From positions 277,331 through 289,165 of the forward strand of contig MU631347.1 in assembly GCA_026770615.1 (NCBI GenBank): a stretch of DNA of 11,835 nucleotides. Direction: 5' to 3'. Each line of letters begins with the position of its first letter. Within the stretch, counting starts at the first letter, position 1. Shown piece by piece: positions 1 through 6,673 of this stretch. Under the pieces are notes generated by a model. It was not told where the DNA came from and ran no database searches. It saw only the letters and a list, made by a program, of their open reading frames with translations. This DNA comes from Pavlovales sp. CCMP2436 (taxonomy: Eukaryota > Haptophyta > Pavlovophyceae > Pavlovales). Made by a program: the position numbers and the translations under genes.

Positions 1-1
1 G

Positions 2-145
2 AGCGCGCTGGCCCCGATCGCTGCCCAGCGTGGGAACACGACAAACAGCAACCAGCAGATCATCTCCCTAAACGCCCTTGCCCGGGCACACTACCGGAGA
101 TCCATCGGCACGCGCAGTGGCGCCCAAGCCAGCGCAGCCGACTAA
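2..145 (+). CDS. Possible C-terminal end of an unknown protein (partial)
   Basis: The frame starting at base 2 is open for 47 codons and ends at a TAA at 143-145. It uses mostly GC-ending codons and reads like protein (it includes QIISLNALARAHYRRSIG). It enters from outside the window, so no start can be given. I recognise no family. It abuts a dispersed repeat that starts at about 151, so it could equally be the end of an element-encoded protein. An open stretch this short in GC-rich DNA may be chance. Confidence 0.15.
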   Translation, partial: SALAPIAAQRGNTTNSNQQIISLNALARAHYRRSIGTRSGAQASAAD

Positions 146-150
146 AGCAC

Positions 151-228
151 GCAGCAGGCAATGGGCGACGCAGCGCTCAGACCAGCACAACATTCAGAAC
201 AGTCAGACGCCAGCTTGAATCCCTATCA
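151..228 (+). repeat. Dispersed repeat A, longest plus-strand copy
   Basis: This 78-bp segment recurs inverted at 9422-9500 inside JMJD7 intron 3. Its last 38 bp recur directly at 10046-10083 inside intron 4. The copies share the right end (CTTGAATCCCTATCA) and differ in how far left they extend. Here it directly abuts the left end of the large proline-repeat element at about 229. Confidence 0.8.
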
Positions 229-344
229 GTAATCTATATACGACGCGTATAAGTTTAAAGTAGCCATGTGGGCCGCCCAGACAGCTGAGCGGGCAGCAAG
301 GAAACTGAATCAAAACACAGTACCAGCGGCCACACCACCTATAC

Positions 345-410
345 TAATGTAGGGGGGTTCGGGCTGGCGGTACGTTTCAAGTTCAAGTCAGGCTGATCTT
401 AGCGTCCATT
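345..410 (+). mobile_element. 66-bp insertion flanked by a 10-bp direct repeat
   Basis: Compared with the right copy of the host element, an extra block sits here. It is bounded by two identical CCACCTATAC sequences at 335-344 and 411-420, as expected for a target-site duplication. The inserted DNA (GGGCTGGCGG then GCTGATCTTAGCG) resembles 9327-9385 in JMJD7 intron 3 (TAGCTGGCGGTGTGAC then GCTGATCTTAACG). It is therefore likely a short dispersed mobile sequence. It breaks the element's reading frame with a TAG. Confidence 0.7.
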
Positions 411-420
411 CCACCTATAC

Positions 421-660
421 AATACGAGCCCATACCCCCAACGGACAGCATCGCTCAAAACAAGGAACCATCAGCCTTACCTCCTATGCAGTATGAGCCC
501 ATACCCCTAACGAACAGCATCGCCCAAAACGAGGCACCAGCGGCTATACCATTTTTGCAGTATGAGCCCATACCCCCAACGGACAACATCGCTCAGTATG
601 AGCCCATATCCCCAACGGCCATACCACCTATACAGCAAGAGCCCATACCCCCAACGGACA
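421..660 (+). repeat. Protein-coding tandem repeat (QYEPIPPTD units), left copy
   Basis: Successive units start near 421, 490, 559, 595 and 634. That gives two 69-bp periods (23 codons) followed by shortened units of 36 and 39 bp (12 and 13 codons). Each encodes a variant of QYEPIPPTDSIAQN followed by an Ala/Pro linker. All spacings are multiples of three, so the array was shaped under reading-frame constraint. Confidence 0.85.
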
Positions 661-1334
661 CCCGTGCACTGACCACCCCTGCAAACGAAGATGCCTGCTG
701 CGCAACCAACCTACGAATAATGAAGAATCATTAACAGGTGTAGTAAACCCGACCATACCCTCCATGCAGCCGAAGCCCACCCTCAGGCCCAGCCGAGGCC
801 AGCAACGCTTACGCACATCGCAACCAGAGACCGTCTCGAACTAAAACCTCATTACTACCAGGAGCAGCCAGTCCCACCGAACCTAAAACAGGACCAGCCA
901 GTCCCACCATAAACCACGAATCCGCAGCAGGCCCGTCACGCATGCACGCACTGATCCATGATAAGTCCTTCATATTCATGCACCACTCACGCACACTGCG
1001 CTCAGCAACCAAACGGGCCCTTGAAACCGGCCAGTCACCCACGCTGTTACACCACTCGGGCGACAAAAAACCTAAAACCAAACATGAGCCAGCAAGCGCA
1101 AAGTCTTCAAAACGCAAACATGAGCCAGCAAGCCCGCCACACCTCACAACCCAAAGTCCTGCGCCCGAGGCCCATCCCTTGACCGTCAAGTTGTGGGATA
1201 GAGTGGACCAGCAAATAAGCCGCGCGCATATTTGTGGTTTTTGCCCCCGGCCAAAAATCTCAACATATGCGAACCAGGCTAGCGAGGAAGTAATGTTTGG
1301 GATGCGTGAAGGTGGGTCGCGCTCGCAGACGGTG

Positions 1335-1541
1335 CTGCATTTTCAGACGACGCGAGGGAGAGCAGTGGAGGTCGGTCAGTGCGCCAGTCGAGAGTCGTCA
1401 GTCGTCATCGTCGTGTGTCTGAACTGATCAGCGGTGGGGACGGTATCCGTGTGCTCGAGGTGGATCCCTGGATCTGAGTGTTTTTCAACACTTGATTTCA
1501 GTGAGATCCTCCCGGGGACGGACGATTAACTAGAAAGTTAC
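1335..1541 (-). mobile_element. Introner-like segment, inverted copy
   Basis: Read on the minus strand, this 207-bp segment starts GTAACTTTCTAGTT and ends AAAATGCAG. It matches JMJD7 intron 1 and the copy at 4347-4554 along its length, including the core CCGTCCCC...GCTGATCAG and the tail CGTCGTCTGAAAATG. The donor-like start has G>C at its fifth base (GTAACT instead of GTAAGT). It forms the 3' end of the left proline-repeat element. Confidence 0.85.
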
Positions 1542-1617
1542 CACTTATTAAACTAATCCCTATCAAAGAAAGCCGAAATTTAGGCGGCGATGTAACTGCC
1601 ACGCGATTTTTCCAGGT

Positions 1618-2114
1618 CGAAGGCTTAGGCGAGACTGCCAGAGGCAGGTGGCGGCTCATCAAGCGGTGCTCAACAGGCTGCTCAACACGCCCAACCGGCG
1701 GCCAATGGACGTCGTGAGCATGCAATTGATCTTCGACCTCGCGGGGCTGTGCCTCGACCAGCCGGCCGGCAAGGGCCTCGTCGGCGAGGAGTTCGCCCGC
1801 AGCTGCAGCCTCTGCGGCGCCAAATTGACGACTTGGTGGCCTGCTTCATGTATGAGGACGCAGTCTTCTGCTGCGCCACCCACCGCGCACGCGCTGTGTG
1901 CCTATCCGGCGGCAACGGCAAGGTCGGCAGCTCGCTCATACCTTTTCGCCCGACGGGCGTTGGCCTGGCGGCCTCACACCGGTCGTGGTTCTCGCTGCTA
2001 GACATTCACAGCGACTTGTCGACGCGTGAACATCATCGTGCGCGTCATTTAACGGCCAACCCTAGGCGATTTGACGGCACGCTCAACGCAGCCTGTATTT
2101 CTTCAAGCATCTGA
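1618..2114 (+). pseudogene. FLZ-like (FCS-type) zinc-finger exon, frameshifted
   Basis: The frame from about 1618 reads through LNRLLNTPNRRPMDVV, IFDLAGLCLDQ and SCSLCGAK. The coding signal then continues in another frame as IDDLVACFMYEDAVFCCATHR to a TGA at 2112-2114. A single missing base near 1822-1824 (an A run) explains the switch. The joined pattern C-x2-C-x18-C-x3-H with FMYEDAVFC closely resembles the FLZ/DUF581 finger of green plants (C-x2-C...YMYRGD..FC-x3-C), with the last Cys replaced by His. FLZ proteins in plants are adaptors for SnRK1 kinase. That role is family knowledge and is not shown here. A possible acceptor lies at 1614-1615 (TTTTTCCAG). The break could be real decay or a sequencing error in the A run. 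The stretch after 2000 is less convincing as coding. Confidence 0.4.
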
Positions 2115-2505
2115 CTCCTGGCCGTCACGGAACGTGACCACCGCTATCAAGCCGGCGCCAGGACCAGCGCGGCCTGGCAGATTATGATGACATTCGCGGT
2201 GTATACCGGTATTGGGGGGCCGTGTTCGTATAATTTAACTACCTGTGAGCTCGATACGTTTCATACCCCATGTACGTACGCCGCAACGCACATGAATTAG
2301 CTTGATTTGATGTCCTAGAGAGAGCATACACACGCAAGGCGTGTGCGTCCGGGGTGGTGGCTTCAATTGGGAAGAGGCGCGCAACCCCTTGAGCAGCAAT
2401 CGGCGCTTTTTTCGAATGGACATCTTGCGTGTGTGTGACGGGTGGCCACACAGCAACACAGCCCACGGTGCGCAGCTTAGGAGACAGAAAGTTCATACGG
2501 CTAAC
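2115..2505. other. No gene seen
   Basis: I see no convincing coding frame or repeat copy. The only local structure is a 7-bp hairpin (CACACGC / GCGTGTG, 2329-2335 and 2339-2345). Confidence 0.4.
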
Positions 2506-2707
2506 TTAAATAAAATGCACTTTTCGCGAGTCGCCACCTGCGATCATTTGGACGACGCGCTGTAGCAGCGTGTCGTACATCTGGATGTCGTCGGGTCGAG
2601 CGCTGATAACTGGTAGTACTGGGCCCGGGATCCGTGGCGGCCGGCGTCGATGACTTTGGCAGTGGCGCAGATGTTGCGCTCGCCTTATCCTTTTTGTCAG
2701 TGCCCAT
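2506..2707 (-). pseudogene. Short minus-strand coding remnant, frameshifted
   Basis: From an ATG at 2707 (reading down) the frame MGTDKKDKASATSAPLPK looks like a charged, low-complexity N-terminus. About 95 bases later the coding signal moves to another frame, ISARPDDIQMYDTLLQRVV followed by QMIAGGDSRKVHFI, ending in TAA at 2506-2508. The second stretch has balanced composition and an amphipathic helix-like pattern, which is why I think it was once coding. I recognise no family. It could be the start of an element-encoded ORF1-type protein or a host exon. Confidence 0.25.
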
Positions 2708-3279
2708 GGACCTCGGTCGGCTGCACCTAAGCTATGTAACTATAAATTATTTATTCGTTATCCCAGTTTGGACTTCGGTCAAATTTCAACTTCGGCATAT
2801 AACTAGACGTCGACCAAGTAAAGGGTGTCACGGGCAATAACGGTCCCACTTCTGAGCTCAATCCTATTAGATGCCATGACAAAGGACGCGGCCGCATGGT
2901 CGCCGTGTGTTCATATTTCCTTCTCCTGAGCCGAGCCTTGGAATGTAGGGTCTCAAGAGGCAAATAAAAAGCCGCGACAATTAGTTGAGCAAGCAATAAC
3001 TAATTTAACATACTTAATAAAATGCCGAATTTAAATAAATGCTGAAATCCTAAATAGGATGTTTCTCAGGAATGGCCAATAGGACGGTGACAAAGTGCCC
3101 CGAGGGGCTGCCCCAGGGGTGAGCCGGAGACATCAGAAGTTACCTATGATTCCCCACACTCCACGCCGAGGCCCCCACGCGCTTAGCGGAGGCGGTGGGC
3201 TACCTCTGGCGTGGCCATCAGCCGTCGACAGTGGTAGTGCACAGCCATCTAGTTCATATTGGCACTGGTCCCGCGCCCC
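2708..3279. other. No gene seen; AT-rich in part
   Basis: No supported gene. About 2985-3060 is markedly AT-rich (AATTTAAATAAATG and similar). GGGTGTCACGGGCAATAA at about 2823-2840 resembles the terminal motif of the small repeat at 7659-7813, and may be a solitary end. Confidence 0.35.
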
Positions 3280-3837
3280 TCAAGTTGCGCCCGGCGTGTG
3301 CGCGAGCGCCATGGGCGGTAACCTGTGGTGTGTAGTCTCAACATTGCCGAAGAAGCCGGTCGACGCTCCGGCCAAGGGTGTGAAGACCGGGTCCAGTCCA
3401 GAGTGACTCAGTCCAGACCGGCGACGCACATCACTTTGCCCTGTGCGGATGCCGGTGCGCGCGTCACTGCGGACCTGCTCGGGCGCAACTTGCTCGGGTT
3501 CGAGCGAGTTCCACCGCGTGTAGTCATCTTCGCCCGAGGTATCGCTCCCGTCCTCGCTCGCCTAGAGTGGGTCGGGCGGTTCCAGGTCCGATCCGATCGA
3601 ATTTCGCACTCGTCCGCCGTGCGCTCGCGCCGGCGATGAGGCCTGTGTGAGCGAACCCGTTTGTACGCCCAAGAGTCCCGGGAGTAGAGCGCTTTGGTTG
3701 TCACAAAGATGTCTCTCTTCCGCGCAGCTAACTCCGAGCTTGCCGCGTCCCTGCGCGTTGTCGCTTGCGCGGCTCGAAACTGGCCGACACCATGCTTTTG
3801 CCCAAAGTGTCGGGCCTTCGAGATGGAGGATCATCAA
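3280..3837 (-). pseudogene. Minus-strand reading frame with one internal stop
   Basis: One frame runs from an ATG at 3837 down to a TGA at 3280-3282, broken by a single TAG at 3562-3564. The lower part (3280-3561, 93 codons) reads as genuine protein: an acidic stretch ASEDGSDTSGEDDYTRWNS, then EPEQVRSDARTGIRTG and LDPVFTPLAGASTGFFGN. Just before the stop comes NSIGSDLEPPDPL, so the composition is continuous across it. I recognise no family. An acidic Ser/Asp linker is common in retroelement polyproteins but is not diagnostic. Confidence 0.35.
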
Positions 3838-3986
3838 TCTGATTGCTTCCTGGCTTTCCCCATGATGTGGCGTCCACGGCGATGTGCGGCGGCCCTAGGT
3901 CCCCGCCGCGCGGTTCGTCCGCTACAGCGTGCCGAATGCGTCCTATTAAAAAGGACAAACGTCCTATTCGAAAGGCCCAGGAGTGG

Positions 3987-4137
3987 GGCCGGTAAAGAAG
4001 CCGTAGTGTGAAAAAACTGAGCCTCGTTTTTTGCATTCTTTGTATGTAATTTAAGCAAATTTAAGCATTGTTCGTATGTAGTTTGCTAAGAAGCTCAGCC
4101 TCAAGCTCAATTCGCCCTTCTTATTGTCCGCGATCCC
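3987..4137 (+). repeat. Small dispersed repeat B (MITE-like), copy 1
   Basis: This segment matches 7659-7813 in JMJD7 intron 2 in the same orientation. Shared blocks include CTGAGCCTCGTTTT, TATGTA(A/G)TTTGCTAAGAA and CGCCCTTCTTATTG, with point differences between them. The copy in intron 2 has short inverted termini. Confidence 0.75.
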
Positions 4138-4346
4138 CTGTACCGGAATATGCTTGTTGAGCTCCGGTGCGGTTTGCGGAACCGAGCAAACAAATGAGTC
4201 CGGGTCTCTATGGGACAGGTCTGCGTGCATCGCTGAGCTCGATGTGTAATAACTAACTGCCTGCTTAGAAAATAGCATGGTAGAGACCGATACTAGCGAG
4301 CTAAAGGAGAGAGACAAAAATCGGCGGAAGGGCCAAACCCGTGTGT

Positions 4347-4554
4347 GTAAGTTTCTAGTTAAACGTCCGTCCCCGAGAGGATCTCACTGGAAACAAGTGT
4401 TGAAAAACACTCAGATCCAGAGATCCACCCCGAGCACACGGATACCGTCCCCACCGCTGATCAGTTCAGGCACACGACGATCGACGACTGACGACTCTCG
4501 ACTGGCGCACTGACCGACCTCCACTGCTCTCCCTCGCGTCGTCTGAAAATGTAG
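4347..4554 (+). mobile_element. Introner-like segment, plus-strand copy with intact GT...AG ends
   Basis: This 208-bp segment begins GTAAGTTTCTAGTT and ends AAAATGTAG. It matches JMJD7 intron 1 (6674-6889) over nearly its full length in the same orientation. It keeps a consensus donor and an AG at the far end, so it could be spliced if transcribed on the plus strand. It is the 3' terminal part of the larger minus-strand element at 4347-6235. Confidence 0.85.
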
Positions 4555-5289
4555 CACCGTCTGCGAGCGCGGCACACCTACGCGACTTACAAAACATTAC
4601 TTCTTCACTAGCCTGTATCACATATATTGCGCTTATTTTCCCGTGGGGCAGAAATCGCAAACATACGCGGCTTGTCTGCTGGCTCAGTCTATCCCAACCT
4701 TTGCCGGGGGTGGGCCTCGGGCGCAGGGCTTTGGGATGCGGGAAATCGCGGGCTTGCTGGCTCATGATTGTGTTTTGGTAACTTTGAGTTTGCTGGCTAA
4801 TATTTGGTTTTGGGTTTCTTGCCGCCTGAGTGGTGTGTCAGCGTGGTTGACTGGATGGTCTCAAAGGCCCGTTTGGTAGATGAGCGCATTGTGCGTGGGT
4901 GATTTTCGTGCATGGATATGACGGGCTTGTCCGAGATTAATGCGTGCTTGTTTGACGGGCCTGCTGCAGATTCGTGGTGTATGGTGGGACTAGATGGTCC
5001 TATTTTGTGTTCCCGATGTATGGTGGTACTGGCTGCTCCTGGTAGTGCTTAGGGTGTAGCTCAAGACGGTCTCTTCTGGATGCGCTTTGGGAGTATGACT
5101 CGAAGCGATCTCTTCTGAATTTGTTTTTCACGATTGGTATGCGTAAGCGTGGCTGTCCTCGGCTGGGCCTGAGGGTGGGCTCAGTCTGCGTGAAGGGTAT
5201 GCTCGGGTCTGCACCTGGAGTTGAGTCTGCTTTATTCGAAGGTTGATTGCGGGTCAAGCGTATTCGTTTGGCAGGAGTTGCCTGTGTGC

Positions 5290-5645
5290 TGGTGTCCTTT
5301 GGAGGTATGGGCTCATGCTGCATAGGTGGTATGGCCGCTGGTAACTCGTTTTGAGCGATGCTGTCCGTTGGGGGTATGGGTTCGTAATGAATGGGTGGTG
5401 AGGATGATGGTACCTTATTGTTTTGGGCGATGCTGTCCGTTAGGGGTATGGGCTCATACTGCTAGGTGGTATGGCCGCTGGTGCTTCGTTTTGGGCGATG
5501 CTGTCTGTTGGGGGTATGGGCTCATACTGCATAGGAGGTAAGGCTGATGGTTCCTTGTTTTGAGCGATGCTGTCCGTCGGGGGTATGGGCTCGTATTGTA
5601 TAAGTGATATGGCCGCCGGTGCTGTGTTTTGATTCAGTTTCCTTG
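5290..5645 (-). repeat. Protein-coding tandem repeat (QYEPIPPTD units), right copy
   Basis: On the minus strand, at least five units encode variants of QYEPIPPTDSIAQN with Ala/Pro linkers, mostly 69 bp apart. They are the inverted homologues of 421-660. At the low-coordinate end the units carry more substitutions and indels (for example QHEPIPPKD). Confidence 0.85.
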
Positions 5646-6232
5646 CTGCCTGCTCAGCTGTCTGGGCGGCCCACATGGCTACCTTAAACTTGTACGCGTC
5701 GTATATAGATATATTGTCCTTGGTTGACGCCGCTGATGCTTCGATTGCCGCTTCGCGTGATTTGTGCATGCGGAGGCTGTGGCGTAGGAGAGTGTAGTGT
5801 AAGTTGCCGGGCTTGGGTGCGTCACCGGTGTCGACGTCCTTCTTTCTGAGCTCTTCTTTGACACTTAATACTACCCTTCCGGTGAAGTAGTCCGGCCGAG
5901 ATATCATGTGTGTCGCCATTGATTTTGATTTGGCGGGTCCCAGGCGCGGGGACAGTTCCTTGCATGGAGAGCGGTGGAGGTCGTGGCGGTGCTTTTTCGT
6001 TGACGAGCACTCGTGGTATAAGTAATGCTTTGTGTCTTGTGAGTTGAGTGCTTTGCATAGAGGGCAGGTGAGGCCCATTGTTTCGGACTTTCCGTCAATG
6101 GTAATTGTAGTGGTGGCCATCGCCGGAAATTCTGCTGCCCACTCGGCATTGTGGCGGTATGATCCGAGTACCAATCTGGCCATGTGTTTAGTGTACTTTT
6201 CCGTGGGTCGCTGTGTGCCTCGATTAACTCTT
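5440..6232 (-). pseudogene. Element-encoded protein fragment: zinc cluster plus proline-rich repeats
   Basis: The frame is open from 6232 (just after a TAA) to about 5440. The first ATG at 6183 is probably internal, because the sequence before it (RGTQRPTEKYTKH) also reads as coding. Counted from that Met, C40-P-L-C43, H53, H57 and C59 form a C-x2-C-x9-H-x5-C pattern. This is like the zinc-binding C-terminus of many non-LTR reverse transcriptases. From about residue 160 comes a helix-like YKFKVAMWAAQTAEQAARKL, then QYEPIPPTD repeats with a 23-residue period. A one-base deletion near 5460 (CTGC-TAGG against CTGCATAGG in sister units) shifts the frame. The coding signal resumes at about 5323 as another repeat unit and a basic tail down to about 5000. 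Confidence 0.6.
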
Positions 6233-6264
6233 TTTTAGAAAGAAAAAACTTGGAAACTTCCAGC

Positions 6265-6673
6265 ATGGCAGGTCCCACTGTCGACGACGGACCGGGAGAC
6301 GACGGGGCCGCGCGAGGCGCGTCGCTGGGCGGCAGGCTAAGCAGCTGCAGCCTCCCCTTTGCGCCCTTCTCCACTCCACCTCTCCCTGTCTCCCGCCTCG
6401 CTCAACTGGAGGAGGCTGTCGAGTGGCTCGCCACCGAGTGCCGCGAGCTGTGGCTGCCGCGGCGCGTGCTGCGCCTCGACGGGCCGCCCTCGCCGCTGCC
6501 CTTCCTGCGCGAGCACGTGCACCTCTCGCTCCCATGTGTCATTGCCAGCGCGATGGACGGCGGCGAATGGGCGCGCGCCAGACGGTGGTCGCTCGACGTG
6601 ATGGCGGCGGCGATGGGCGCGCAGCTGATCACGGTCAACGTAACTCCCGACGGGCGCGGGGACGCCGTGGTGT
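6265..6673 (+). CDS. JMJD7: JMJD7-like exon 1
   Basis: Encodes residues 1-136 plus the first base of codon 137. It holds a Gly/Asp/Ser-rich leader and then the conserved N-terminal part (WLATECRELWLP, PPSPLPFLREHV, VTPDGRGDAV). It ends at GTGGTGT before GTAAGT. I chose this donor over nearby GTs because it alone gives TGC GGG AGG TTC across the junction, matching the spacing DAVxxxRF of the family. Confidence 0.85.

Larger units (their letters stand above)
229..1541 (+). mobile_element. Left copy of the proline-repeat element, 5'-truncated, decayed
   Basis: This block is the inverted counterpart of 4347 to about 5715. Reading left to right it carries a remnant of the IYDAYKFKVAMWAAQ frame (from about 230), the QYEPIPPTD tandem repeat (421-660), a lysine/proline-rich stretch (about 940-1200), and finally the introner-like terminal segment (1335-1541). 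Homology to the right copy starts near 229 and ends at 1541. Compared with the right copy, its 5' side is shorter by about 0.5 kb while the 3' end is the same. That pattern is typical of target-primed (non-LTR) retrotransposition. The reading frame is broken: a 66-bp insertion introduces a TAG at 350-352, and further frame changes follow. No reverse transcriptase domain lies in the window, so the class is inferred. Confidence 0.65.
4347..6235 (-). mobile_element. Right copy of the proline-repeat element, antisense to the JMJD7-like gene
   Basis: This is the longer of two copies of one element. On the minus strand it begins, truncated, at about 6235 with an open frame that has no native start. 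It passes through a zinc cluster and the proline repeat, then a basic C-terminal tail, and ends in the introner-like segment at 4347. The break at about 6235 lies some 30 bp upstream of the JMJD7-like ATG, so the element occupies the promoter side of that gene. A fixed 3' end with different 5' truncations in the two copies, no terminal inverted repeats, and a C-terminal zinc cluster of the reverse-transcriptase type together suggest a non-LTR retrotransposon. No catalytic domain is present to prove it. Confidence 0.6.

Noticed and set aside
942..1427. 161-codon plus-strand frame as an intact gene
   Set aside because: It runs through the tail of the decayed left element into the introner-like segment. 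The corresponding frame in the right copy diverges after ASEEVMF, so no single protein is conserved.
3490..3515. tRNA T-arm-like GGGTTCGAGC
   Set aside because: No acceptor stem, D arm or anticodon arm can be fitted around it.
3325..3639. Plus-strand frame of 104 codons
   Set aside because: The minus-strand frame over the same bases has clearly more protein-like composition.
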